A program made the position numbers and the translations under genes. A stretch of 64,000 nucleotides of DNA from Pseudevernia furfuracea (Eukaryota > Ascomycota > Lecanoromycetes > Lecanorales > Parmeliaceae): contig JAIUPT010000031.1 in assembly GCA_022315425.1 (NCBI GenBank), positions 992,001-1,056,000 of the forward strand. The letters run 5' to 3'. The notes beneath the pieces are model-generated. The model was not told where the DNA came from, did no database searches, and saw only the letters and a program-made list of their open reading frames with translations. Position 1 is the stretch's first letter. Each line of letters starts with the position of its first letter. Positions 23,060 through 33,447 of this stretch are shown here, piece after piece.

Positions 23060-24437
23060 GTTTCTCCATTTCATGTACAATCCCAAAGGCCAACGAAGAC
23101 GGACGCCAGATACCACAAACCCAAGCAATCTCGTCGTCGCTACTCTCTTCGCCCTCTTCGTCCGCATCATCGCCGTATTTGCGGTTACTTTTGCGGATCT
23201 CCATGCTAGCCAGCAAGAGAGCGGAGGGGGTCTGACTCTGGGATATTGCCATCCTCTGTGTCCACCATGGCGTTCTCCATTAGAGCCTCGTGGTCGTGCC
23301 CTAGCTGCTCGACGGATGCGAGCTGCATTATTTCCTTGACGTATGGGACTTTAGTGCCCCAGAATTTCTCTTCTCCCCTCGTTCCTGCATCAGCACCCCT
23401 TTCGCTCTTGTACTACCTTTCTCCTGCCATGCATGCCTTAGCATCGTCTTACAGTATTGCCAATAGAGAGACCGCGCGCGGGGTCCGATGTTCACTCGAG
23501 AATTGCACCTTCTTTTCGTCCACTTCGTTCCAAGTTCTCCTCGGACGGACATTGCCCGGATGGTACCGGTCCATTCCCTTGGCTCCACTATTCATGATCC
23601 TGATCTTATACCCCTTGGGCTCAGATGCAGACCATGCATCCAGTCCCTTTTGGCTGGCTGGCTGCATTTGATACGTCAGGCACAAGGACAATGTCGCCAT
23701 CTGCCAGTCGGTGCGCTGCGTACTTTGAGACCATGAGTCCAGTTCGAAATGTCACTAAGCCCTTCTTCGTTCTCAACTTCCGTACCAAATATCTCATCCA
23801 TGGCAACGTGACCTTCAGTCCAAAGGAAAAAATGTGAGCTGCGCGCATGTTATCGTCATCAATATAGAAATGGCCCAAGGATTGGGCACCACAGCTCATT
23901 CGGATCTTGGGCCGGGGTGTCTTCTGCTGTTGCAGGCTGCGATGAAGTCCTGCCGGAATTTGTTCTTGGCTGTTTCGAGATCGTTTTCCCTCTTCCGGTC
24001 TCACTGCCAGTAATTCCTAGCCCCCTTGGTGCTCGTCGTCCATAGTCGCACGGAGTAGCCTCCGCGGTCCTTCTCCTCCTCGCCTGGTTCCCCCTCTACC
24101 CTCGACGCTTGCTTCTTGGAAATCTTAGCCTCGATTGAGTGGGTTTGCTCCTCCACTCGTAACCGCTTTGCTTCCTCGTTTCTCCTTCCACGCACTCTCC
24201 CTCGGCCACTGCATCCCTAAGTACCTCGAGGCTCGGCTGTGAGCGCTTCGTTTTCAGCTCCGATACTTCGCTAAGCTTTGTCCAATACTTGGAGTCAAAT
24301 GATCCCGCTGCCTTCAATGTTTTTGACACCCTCTCAATGTCGACATCGAGAAGCTTTATCTTATTCTTATCAGCTTCGATGTCCGCAAAGGCTCTTTTGC
24401 TGCTGCCTCGCTCTGGGATATCAAACATCTGAGACAC
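23060..24437 (-). pseudogene. Fungal HNH-nuclease-type protein, frameshifted remnant
   Basis: Minus-strand segments resemble a large ascomycete family annotated as HNH-nuclease-domain proteins of unknown role. In order: a coiled-coil N-terminus starting MSQMFDIPERG; VRGRRNEEAKRLRVEEQ; AAHIFSFGLKV and GDIVLVPDVSNAASQ; KGLDAWSASEPKGYKIRIM; NIGPRARSLYWQYCK with MLRHAWQ; KFWGTKVPYVKEIMQLASV; then an acidic end. These lie in different frames. At 23652-23663 a 4-bp unit is present three times, and dropping one unit would join two of the segments. At least three further frame changes (near 24195, 23480 and 23350) cannot be explained by introns. The gene therefore cannot make a full protein. Confidence 0.7.
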
Positions 24438-24720
24438 CTTGGGACAGCGAGCTGTTGTATCCTGCGGTAGATTTTTTGAAGCTCGATGGAATCAATTGTG
24501 AGGTTGTATGCATAATTTTGCGGGAAATATGAGTCACAGTCAAATGAGGCGGTGAGCACTCAAAACTTCTTGGCATCCCTCAACGGAAGGGCTTAGAGTC
24601 TGGGTAACAACAGCAGCTAGCATGTAAAAAAGATCTAAGGTGGTTGTCAATAGGGGTGCTGATCGGCTTCCTTCCTTCCTCTGCTTCCCCAAGCCGAGAA
24701 TCTAAACGCATACGACAGTG
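24438..24720. other. Spacer between pseudogene and SnoaL-like gene
   Basis: 283 bp upstream of the pseudogene start and downstream of the SnoaL-like stop. Open frames here have no recognisable features. Confidence 0.3.
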
Positions 24721-25501
24721 TCAAATTTCCACAGATTCGCCCTCAAGCCAAGATTTCACCTTCCAATACAGCTCATCATGCTTTCTACCATTAACGCTCT
24801 CACCCTCCCTCCGATGGCCTGGCATGTCCAACATGACCTTCACCCCCATGGTTTTCTCCTGGCAATACGCCAAGTATCTATATCCGCTCGGATACTTTCC
24901 TACCTCCGCCTCGTCCACATTCGGTACCCTGTTCGGATCCACTGGGATCAACTTGTCCTTTTCGTACCAATGTCTCACATAATCCGCCCCCCAGTTGCCA
25001 GTCTCTGGGTTCTTGGACCAGAAGAAGCAGAAGCGACAGTCGGACTCTGCGTCCGCAAGGCATCCATCAAGATCGAAGCGCTGAGTTATCGTGGCCTTCA
25101 TCTTCGTCACGGCAAGCGTGGCGGAGGGATTGATGTCCGTCGTCGAGCCGTGCACACGATGTATGACGAAAGCACCATTGTCCATGCCGCGCTGTGACGC
25201 AGCGATGAAGTCGAGGTACGGGGTACGGCCGGTCCATGTCGTGTAGATGTAGGCCCCCGGGTGGAAGACGGACTTGAGGTTCTCCCATTCGCAAGCGTCT
25301 CTCCACAAAAGAGTGCCCCTCTCAGCATGGACCGGAGCCCACCGACTGCGGTACTGGTAACGGGGGTGCTCACCTGTAGCAGGGCCAGCCTTCGGCAAGT
25401 TCGCGAAGCTTCAGACGTTCGATCACTAGTTCCGTGGGGCCGTTGTTGCGGATCGCGATCTCCGGCCGTGAACCGATTGGCAGGCTGTGAAGGTCAGGCA
25501 T
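24721..25501 (-). CDS. SnoaL-like (NTF2-fold) domain protein
   Basis: Minus-strand exons 25501-25374 and 25300-24721 joined across a 73 bp intron (GTGAGC donor, GGAG acceptor) within an arginine codon; 235 aa. The start MPDLHSLPIG leads into ERLKLRELAEGWPCYRDA and CEWENLKSVFHPGAYIYTTW, the helix-plus-sheet pattern of fungal SnoaL-like proteins, with IHRVHGSTTDIN and a C-terminal WYEKDKLIPVDPNRVP block. The NTF2-like fold binds or isomerises small molecules in characterised relatives; the substrate here is unknown. It shares a short promoter with the SWIM-finger gene. Confidence 0.78.
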
Positions 25502-25660
25502 TATAGGATTGAAATTGTAGGAAATGAGAGTACAATTAGAGAAGTAAGGTACGGGGAACTCGCGGTAAGTATGAGGAACTAGCGGGGGCCCACCTTTTTT
25601 CGTCCACACCCGAGCCGCCCCAATCCCTGCACTTCCTACGAGTACATTATTTCCCCCAAA
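25502..25660. promoter_or_regulatory. Compact divergent promoter
   Basis: Only 159 bp lie between the ATG of the SnoaL-like gene (minus) and that of the SWIM-finger gene (plus), so both are probably expressed from a shared bidirectional promoter. Confidence 0.5.
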
Positions 25661-26575
25661 ATGCCACAACCACCACCATCAACCACTCTCCCCACACCCC
25701 GCGCCTTCCTCACAACCCTCCTCAACACACTCTCGACCCTCCACCCCGCCGCCAGCACCGCCGACCCCCCCCCAATCGATCAGCCCCTCACATCCGCCCT
25801 CGCACCCGCCAAACCCCTCCTCCTAACCCTCCACGCCCTCTTCCCCACCACCCTCCTCCCAGCCCTCGACGTCCTCGATCGCCGTCTCGTCACGAAGCTA
25901 GTCTACGCCCCCCCGCCCCCGTCCCCACCACCACCACCACCATCATCATCCAAGCGGCACGCGCAGGCCCCGGGACACCGTGCGGACGCAACAACAACAA
26001 CAACGACGGCGCCGTCATCATTATCGCGGGCAGGAAGTCGACGCGACGCACGCGGGGAACTCCGCACCGCCCGGATTATCGTCTACCACGTCAGATCGGC
26101 CGCGCAGCAGCAGCGCTACGGACGCTCGCGGTTCGGCGGCCGGGGCGACGTGAAGGCGGGGGCGGGGGCGGAGGCGAGCTATGAGGTCAGGACGCGGGGG
26201 TGGAGTTGCAGCTGTGCGGCTTTTGCTTTCGCGGCGTTCGATGGGGCGGGGTCGGTTCCGGGTCGGGGGGTTTATGGGGATCGCGATGGGTGGGGTGGGG
26301 GGGTGGGGGGTGGTGGTGGTGATGAGGGTGATGAGGGTGATGATGAGGAGGGTATGTTGCTTGGTCTGGATGAGGGAAGGGGTGGGGATGAGAGGCTTGA
26401 GGGTGGTGAGGAGTGGCGGTGGGGTGGGTTGATGCTTGAGGGGGACGTGCCGCTTTGTAAGCATCTACTCGCTTGTGTGTTGGCGGAGCGGTGGACGGTT
26501 GCGGGGGCTATGGTTGAAGAGAGGGAGGTTGGGAGGGAGGAGATGGCTGGGTGGGCGGCTGGGTGGGGCGGTTGA
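25661..26575 (+). CDS. sws1: SWIM zinc-finger protein, Sws1/Shu2-like
   Basis: Intronless, 304 aa. The zinc-binding SWIM motif CxC...CxH is present as Cys183/Cys185 in RGWSCSCAAFAFAAF and Cys266/His268 in PLCKHLLACVLAERW, in the context used by the Shu2/Sws1 family, which assists Rad51 filament assembly in homologous recombination. The N-terminal helix-rich 80 residues are followed by a Pro/Ser/Thr insert. Between the two halves of the finger lies an unusually long Gly/Asp/Glu-rich insert (about residues 205-255) coded by G-rich DNA. Family assignment rests on the motif and on its size and context. Confidence 0.75.
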   Translation: MPQPPPSTTLPTPRAFLTTLLNTLSTLHPAASTADPPPIDQPLTSALAPAKPLLLTLHALFPTTLLPALDVLDRRLVTKLVYAPPPPSPPPPPPSSSKRHAQAPGHRADATTTTTTAPSSLSRAGSRRDARGELRTARIIVYHVRSAAQQQRYGRSRFGGRGDVKAGAGAEASYEVRTRGWSCSCAAFAFAAFDGAGSVPGRGVYGDRDGWGGGVGGGGGDEGDEGDDEEGMLLGLDEGRGGDERLEGGEEWRWGGLMLEGDVPLCKHLLACVLAERWTVAGAMVEEREVGREEMAGWAAGWGG

Positions 26576-27098
26576 AGGGGTTTCGTGGATGGCGTGCGTA
26601 ATTAGGAAGGGAGTGGGCATTGCTTACGGGCAGTGGAGATTGCGTGAGTATGCATGCTTTTGATTCGCTATGAGTCTGTCTGATCCATCTATTTCGTATC
26701 GCTAAGCCGCTGAAAAGGCCAATGTGAGTGGAGTGGTGTTACTAGCTAATGTACAGGTGAGAGCCTTGGGGCGTGGAAGGACACAGTTCCCCGCGGCTTC
26801 TTCGCTGGATGATGAAATGCTTGATGGGTCGTAGAAGGTGAGAACACCACAATTCCCACAGGTCTATCGTCGAAAAGTGAAATGAAAAGTGAAATGCAAG
26901 ATGGCTTTTGGGATGTGAAAAGGAGAAAGGTCCGAGACTTCTGTTTTGGATGTCATAACGTTTCAAGCCATGGGACGTGATGATGACACAGTTCCCACGG
27001 CTTTCTCACCGAATATCGCAATCTCCCACGGATCCGTTCGCTTCGCTCGTGAGATGGTCGTCGAATTATGCTCCATGATGTGTGCAGTATGCATTGGA
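26576..27098. repeat. Intergenic spacer with degenerate short repeats
   Basis: Convergent 3' region between the SWIM-finger gene and an unrecognised minus-strand gene. The string GACACAGTTCCC occurs at about 26780 and 26985, each followed by a CGGCTT-like continuation, and a looser copy (ACCACAATTCCCAC) lies near 26846. AAGTGAAATG is repeated at about 26874-26900. Confidence 0.45.
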
Positions 27099-29318
27099 TC
27101 AAGGAGTCCTCGGCGAACCACCGTGAATGAGAGACGACTCGCGGTTCTCCATTCTAGCTCTCCTACGCTCGAGGAGGGTAGGTCCGCCAGAATTCTCCCT
27201 ACCGAAACCCTCACGACCAAAGCCCAATATGCTCGTGCCGGTGGTGGAACTCGACATTGTGTTCTCACGACCGGAACGATAGAGTCCTTGGGTTGGGGTA
27301 GGAGACCCGTTGTTGATGGCTCGGATGGTGTCATTACTGGCGGTAGATACGGCTTTCTTGGAGCTCTTGTTGGGTGTGCTGTAAACACGACTACCCAATA
27401 TGCCGCCGTCGGTGAGGTCGTCCTGAGGGTTGACGGCTATTCGAGCTTTGTGCATGGTGTTCGTGATGTCGGCCAATCCGCCGTTATTGTTGGGATCATG
27501 CTGAGGCTCATGGCTTGAACGAGCATTGTTATCGATGGCAACGTCGGTGAGACCCTTGAGGCCCTTGGTGTTGAAGTAGGTCCCTGCTGTAGGGGAGTTT
27601 TAGTGATTAGAATAGAAGGTTAGCCAGCGAGGGATGACTTACCATTCTGGATACGACGATTCGCTTCTTGGCGAGAGCGAATAGGGAGAGTCTTCTTGGG
27701 CGTGTCAGGTCCGATCTTGATGGTATCGATGTCAATACCGCCAGCAACGCGTGGTTGAAGGCTGTACTCGTAATCTGAGCCTTGGGCCTTCATGCCTGGG
27801 CTTGTGCCGAAAACGATGTGATCGGGCTTGATCTCCTACATCCCAGCAGTCAGAATTTGAATACTAAGGCATGGAGAAAGCAACATACCCAATTGATGAT
27901 AGGATAGCTGGCAGGATCGAAAGGTGGCATCTCATATCCGTTCGCCTCGGCCTGAACAATAGCCATCTCCGCTCCTTTCTGGAAGTAAGGATTATCCTGA
28001 TTATCAAGAGTGTCGATGCGACGTTGAATTGCCTCTTCCTGGATCACATGCTAAGAGGAGTGTCAACATAAACCACCAAAGCTCGAATGAAAGGAATGGA
28101 GCACCCACCTCCCTCAAATGTGCAAATCTCTGTTTCAACGCCCTGACCATTGACCTAGTACTGAACTCGCATTGTGCCTCCATATGGCAGATGAATTCGT
28201 CCATCTCGTCGTTCCAGCACGACGGCAGTTGACTTCCAGAAGGCATGCTCTTAGGTCGGCGAGCTGATGTACCCGGCTGGTCTTTGATGGGATTGGTAGT
28301 TGTGTGACTGCTCTCACCAGGACGTGGGTAGCTCACGCTGAGGCGAGTGTTGTTGCTCCCACGGATGGAGTTGTTGTTGGTCGACATTGTGTCCGGAAGT
28401 TGGCGAGGACGGGACTTTCGCTGACGGGCGCTTCGCTCAATCAAGTCCAAGACGTCTTCGTCGATGACTAGATCTGAGACTAGGTTTGAGGATTCTGGCT
28501 CAGCTGGTACGGGAACGTCGAAGTGATCCAAACAAGCATGGAGCTCTGGCTCAATGTTATTCAGGCGTGGGCTAAGGTTGACCGGAGAGGCAACGTCGTT
28601 AGAAATCTGATGGTTCTGAGGATCCTCAGAAGGACTTGGCGGCAAATCTGGAAGAGCTGCAAAGATTTGCTGATCGTCTCTCGAATGCAAAGTGGTTCCG
28701 CTCAATGATATGCGCTGCTGTACTGCAGGAGCTGAGTGAGAGCGTGAGCGGCCGATCGGGAGGATCTTGGGGAATTCAGGACTGAAACGGACGTGGCTGA
28801 GATGACCAGGGTATCTCTTGCGAAACTCTTCTAAAGGAAGAGTGAACTGAAGGATGAAAGGCCGGGTATTAAAAATGAACAGCTTTAGAGTGCGGGGAAC
28901 AGGAAGGCCGATCGAGGCTTTATTGATCTGCTTCTTGTCGGCTGCGGTAAGATGCACGCGCTTGCCAATGCAGCCACTGTTTCCTTGTACTCGTTTGAGG
29001 AATTCAGGTGCGAAGATGTCAGCTAGTAAGGAGAACTCCTCGGTCTCTTCTGCGTCAGTGGCCTCGTGGAATTTAGGTTTGATAGTATTGAGCTCCTCGC
29101 GAGGCTTCTTGCTCTGCCAGCAAAAGACAGTCCTAGTGTCAAAGGTCAGCTACGGAAGTGAGATGGGGTCTCTAGGAGCTTGTAGTATAAGGCAGCATGC
29201 TTGGAAGTGGTACAAGGTAGGTAGACGGCAACAGGCTTGGTAGGTGGATAGTGTTGAGAGCTTCCTCATCAAGCTTGAGAGTGCATAGAGTGAAGGTAGA
29301 TGGTGTTGACCTTGCCAT
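27099..29318 (-). CDS. Conserved-looking hypothetical protein, five exons
   Basis: Not recognised. Minus-strand exons 29318-29227, 29132-28109, 28050-27889, 27835-27643 and 27586-27099 sum to 653 codons (652 aa) with consistent phases. The N-terminus MARSTPSTFTLCTLKLDEEA is followed by an ordered segment with HLTAADKKQINKASIGL, RTLKLFIFNTRPFI and FRKRYPGHLS. A disordered Ser/Pro-rich middle follows. Around CWNDEMDEFICHM and STRSMVRALKQRFAHLRE there is a helix-turn-helix-like, Myb-type pattern running on into an EEAIQRRIDTLD helix. The C-terminus is basic and Ser/Arg-rich (GPTLLERRRARMEN). A nuclear DNA-binding role is a guess. The first donor (GTCTAC at 29226) is weak, so exon 1 is the least certain. 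Confidence 0.65.
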
Positions 29319-30069
29319 TTTCACAGATGTGTTCAGGCTCTGGATGGGAAAATAGTAGTGATCGACAGGGTCTTCGCTTACATATTGAGCTAACGTCTTT
29401 AGGCTTCTAGCACGTAAACAAACTGCATCTGATTCTGATAGATCAAGCTGTAGCAAAGATTTGTGCTAGATGTTTCTTTTTGTGATTGTGATAATGAGGT
29501 TACAAGAGGAAATGAACTTTAGGAGACTGAGGGACTCTCGGCGCACTAGCCATAATAGGCGTGTATGCCGCAACATGAACGGGGATGTGTTTTGCAGCAC
29601 ACTCAGGACTTTGGCCGACATCTCTGATTTGCTCAAGGGATAGGGTGGGCTAATGTCTGTGACCGGTGGTTTGGTTGTAGACCAGTGTCCCATCAAGCCT
29701 GCTTATTCATCACTCAAAGGGTGCCTCCAGGATTCTCTCAGTTCATCATTTGACTAGATTTGCAAGTTTTAGCACAAGTGATAGAGAAGCATAAGGGCCA
29801 TGTCCAGTCATGTCAATGCAGTCAGGGTGGTCATTTCTTTCATGGTGAACATAGAGACTATGAATTCGAGGCCATTACACAAGCCTTCGAGGACCAGGCA
29901 TAGTGTACAGGGCGTATGCAGTACAAAATGGTATACAAACCATATCCTCCGTCCTGCAAGATCAGGATCCTTTTAATGGCTTCGTTGAAAAGTCCAGACA
30001 AACATGCTTTTGGCCCAGATAGCCCTCATTGGGTATGCCAAACGTCGAGGAATTTCGAGATAAGGCCTA
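29319..30069. other. Intergenic, 0.75 kb
   Basis: Between two minus-strand genes: the promoter side of the hypothetical gene and the 3' side of adenylate kinase. No additional gene supported. Confidence 0.35.
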
Positions 30070-31086
30070 CTATTTCAGCCCAATCCTGCTAAGCAGACTG
30101 CCGGTCGTACTTGAAGATGAGGACTTGTCTCCTTCAAACACCCCCAGTAGACTCTTCCACACTTGCCCTGGTTCTTGGCTTGCATCAATTGGCTTCCAGA
30201 TGCCAGTTTTCTTGTAGTACGATACCACTGGTGAAGTCTGCTCGTGATACACCCCTAGTCGCTTCTTTAGCGTATCGGCGTTGTCATCGGACCTTTGGAT
30301 CAATGGCTCGCCGGTCACATCATCCTTCATCGTCTCTTTTGGCGGATTGAAGATCTTATGATATGACCGGCCGGAAGCTGGGTGAATTAGGCGCCCTGTT
30401 ATTCTGGAAACTAAAAGGCCATCGTCGATCTGTAACTCGACGGCGTGTTGAAGCTTGTGGCTCTTCGCTGTCAGCATATCGTCTAGTCGCTCGGCTTGTG
30501 CAACTGTTCGTGGGAAGCCGTCAAGTATGAAGCTGTAAGGCCGTATTAGCCAACGTGCCTCAGAGCTTCCTGAACCATCTACCCTTGTTTGCAATCCGAG
30601 TTGTTTTCCAATTCACTCTTGATCATGTTGATCATTATCTCATCGCTAACCAACCCGCCCTGATCCATTATCTTCTTGGCTTCTCTCCCGAGCGAGGTCT
30701 TCTTCGCTACCTGAGATCGCAGCATGTCCCCTGTTGCCTGGAATTGATCGTAAGCATTCGCGGCCGGATCGCGCGAATAGCATTGTTGAGACTACCTACC
30801 AAATGACAGGCACAGTACTTGTCCTGAATCTTCGGTGCCTGTGTTCCTTTGCCTATACAAATCGTGAGCTCTAGCGCGAGGAAGCTTTCTGGGGTGTTGG
30901 GCTCGTACCAGCTCCGGGGGGCCCCATCAAAATCATCCGTACGGACTGGAGGGGTTTCTTTGAGCTGCCGGCGGGAGCTGATCCATCACTATGCCCTAGC
31001 TTGGCTTCCAATTGCTGCACCCGGGATTCCAGCTTATGAATGGTGTCGCGAAGAGCTTCGACCGTGTCGTCTGTAATGGGAGCCAT
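30070..31086 (-). CDS. adk1: Adenylate kinase, four exons
   Basis: Converts ATP plus AMP to two ADP, balancing adenine nucleotides in cytosol and mitochondrial intermembrane space. Minus-strand exons 31086-30909, 30852-30800, 30737-30583 and 30532-30070; 283 codons (282 aa). The P-loop GPPGAGKGTQ spans the first intron at residues 55-64. CHLATGDMLRSQV is the AMP-binding helix, GFILDGFPRTVAQAERLD the CORE/NMP signature, and GRLIHPASGRSYHKIFNPP the LID domain of the long adenylate kinase type. The first ~45 residues form a predicted coiled coil, longer than yeast Adk1, and the C-terminus has a Ser-rich tail. All four exons keep phase. Confidence 0.94.
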
Positions 31087-32496
31087 TGCGGACTGGAAGA
31101 ACACGGACGGGGCCTGACCAAGGCAGAGGAAGATCTAGCGAGTTGGGGAACCGTACACGGTTCTGTATATTATTGTAACGTGGGTCCGAATGGCGGAGAA
31201 AAGGACCGGCTGTTGACGGAGAGAGCTTCTAGCGTATCTTTGGTCCGCCTGGTGCGCCGTAGCTTTAGCTTAGTCATCAAAAGTTCTTTTGTAGCCAACG
31301 CCGTTCCTCTCACTCCAGCATTCTTCAGCATGTCAACAACAAAACATTGTCGCATGGGTCCATACCATGATATCAATACTCTCTAGATGGGCAGTCACTG
31401 TCCGTGCCGCCGAGGTTATCACGTTCGGTGGAGAAAATTTGTCTACGATTACTCTATGCAACGAGAGTTTCCATTGGTCCTCGTTTCTCTCCAGCGACTC
31501 CAGCACAAGATTTTGATCCGATTGGTCTCACACCCAATTGATGTGGAAGCCTCGGCCCTTGATTACAGTCGTTACGGGTATACCGAATCTGTATGGAGTA
31601 TGTAACGTCGACTGCTCCTGCCTGACCTGCTACTCGGCGGTTCTTTTAATTGCCTCATTTTGGGACTCTAGCCTCGTGCATATTGGCGCAAGTGGTTCAC
31701 GAGATGAGCATGTGGGCTGCGTGTCGCAAGCTTGTACGTTGAGAAAGCACTGGTTCCGAGAGCCATAACCAAAGTGTCACTTCCTCACGTTCTCAACGTC
31801 CCGCTGACCGTTGCAGTATAAAATGTGCCAATTCCAAATCATTGATACTCGCAAGACGGCGCAATTATTATTATTCTGTTGCCCACCGCACCGTGTAGGG
31901 TAAATAATAAGATGCATCTCATCTCCCTGTTCCCGACATCCCTGCTCTTACAATTCCATACTTTGACCAATCACAGTGTCTCATTGTCTCATGTAAGCAA
32001 GATCAAGTCGCGTACCCCTGAAGGCGCTACCAGGGAGAGAAATGCTAATTAGCCAATTTTGAAAGCAAATGAGCCAATCATCAGGCCTTTCACGCTTGGA
32101 AAAAGAAAAGCAAAGGTCCGAGACAAAGCACACTAATCGCTAAAATTACTCTCTCTTTAATTCTTTAATTCTTTATCCACCCCCCCCCCCCTTTTTCTTT
32201 TTCCCGCAAGCTTTCTTTTTCCTTCTGGACTAGGATCCTTCCTTTCCCTCCCGTTAATAATTTCGTCCGCCTCTACATTTCCCTCTTTCCTTCCAATTTG
32301 TCTTCATCAGCATCACTCCTTTACGCTATCCACGACAACATCCCCACCGACGCCCAACTGCTTGAAGCAGTCTTGCACTTTCACTCCTTCAAGTGCACGT
32401 CGTCTTCCTCATCAGCTATCATATTTATCAACCCAATTTATACAGTCTACATACCCAAAACACTCTTTAGTCGCATCAAAACACACCTTCGCAAGA
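31087..32496. other. Intergenic, 1.4 kb
   Basis: Divergent region between adenylate kinase and the Bys1-like gene. It contains a C-run followed by T-runs at about 32178-32222 and a CT-rich leader directly before the Bys1-like start. No additional gene recognised. Confidence 0.4.
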
Positions 32497-33447
32497 ATGA
32501 GATACTCAACCGTCGCCCTCGCGGCGACGCCTGGCTTCTTCGCTCTCGCCTCTGGCCTTGGTACCTTTACTATTAAGAACTCCTGTGGTGCAGACATTCA
32601 TTATGTCCACGACGTCAACTCTTGCGAAACAGTCTTGACCATCCCTGCCGGCTCCAGTTCAGACCCCTGTACCTACCAGACCAAAGCCGATGGATCTGGT
32701 GGCCCATCAGTCAAAATGGCCCTCGAAACAACCATTTGCTCTGCCGATCCACCACCCATCACTCAATTTGAATACACTGTTGGTTGGGCAGAGAAGGTCT
32801 TCACCGATTTGTCCAACATTAACGGCGTTCCTTATCCTTTCGTGAAGGGCGGTGTGAAGTTGACCAGTTCTGACAACTCAGTCAGCATGTCTTGCGCTGC
32901 AAATATTGAAGATTGCACGGCAGCGTACAACACCCCCGACGAGAACTCTGCCACTACTGCCGCTCCAGAGACCGCGGATCTGCTCGTTGAAATCTGCTGG
33001 GACAACCCAGGTGCATACGGAAGTGGAAGCTCATCTTCATCCCCAGCACCAGCGTCGCCGGTCGTTTTACCTGGCAATCCCATTGTCCAGGAGCAGGCGG
33101 AAGCACCATCCTCGAGCCTTGCCCCCGTACCATCGCCATCGCCATCGCCCTCACCGTCACCCTCGCCATCACCGTCACCATCACCGTCACCGTCACCATC
33201 ACCATCACCATCACCATCACCATCACCATCGCCCTCTCCCTCTCCCTCTCCCTCGCCTTCGCCATCGCCATCGCCCAGCCCAGTGGTGGTGGAAGATGAG
33301 GTCGAGGTGATCGTCACCATCACAGAAACCGCTCCAGTTGTCTGGGTCACCGAGCACGTCGGCGGTTCACAACAATGGAAGCGCGACCACGACCACATCC
33401 ACCAACACGTGCACAACAAAATTCACAAGAAGCGACACGGCGCATAG
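32497..33447 (+). CDS. Bys1/thaumatin-like secreted cell-wall protein with Ser-Pro repeat
   Basis: Intronless, 316 aa. A hydrophobic N-terminus (about residues 1-20) acts as signal peptide. The mature part begins GTFTIKNSCGADIHYVHDV, matching the Bys1/antigenic thaumatin-like family of fungal surface proteins, with Cys residues at conserved-looking positions (CETVLTIPAG, CTYQ, CSADPPP, CWDNPG). A long Ser-Pro dipeptide run follows (listed separately), probably O-glycosylated and spanning the wall. The C-terminus is His/Lys-rich (DHDHIHQHVHNK) and has no GPI-type hydrophobic end. The role is presumably structural or host-interaction; it is not known from sequence. Confidence 0.85.
   Translation: MRYSTVALAATPGFFALASGLGTFTIKNSCGADIHYVHDVNSCETVLTIPAGSSSDPCTYQTKADGSGGPSVKMALETTICSADPPPITQFEYTVGWAEKVFTDLSNINGVPYPFVKGGVKLTSSDNSVSMSCAANIEDCTAAYNTPDENSATTAAPETADLLVEICWDNPGAYGSGSSSSSPAPASPVVLPGNPIVQEQAEAPSSSLAPVPSPSPSPSPSPSPSPSPSPSPSPSPSPSPSPSPSPSPSPSPSPSPSPSPSPVVVEDEVEVIVTITETAPVVWVTEHVGGSQQWKRDHDHIHQHVHNKIHKKRHGA
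33130..33283. repeat. Ser-Pro coding minisatellite
   Basis: About 25 tandem CC(A/C/G)TC(G/A/T/C)-type hexamers encode an uninterrupted (SP)n run. Codon third positions vary in blocks (TCG, TCA, TCT), pointing to several rounds of local expansion. Confidence 0.9.

Noticed and set aside
32832..33419. 195-codon minus-strand Gly-Asp repeat frame
   Set aside because: Antisense reading of the Ser-Pro repeat of the Bys1-like gene.
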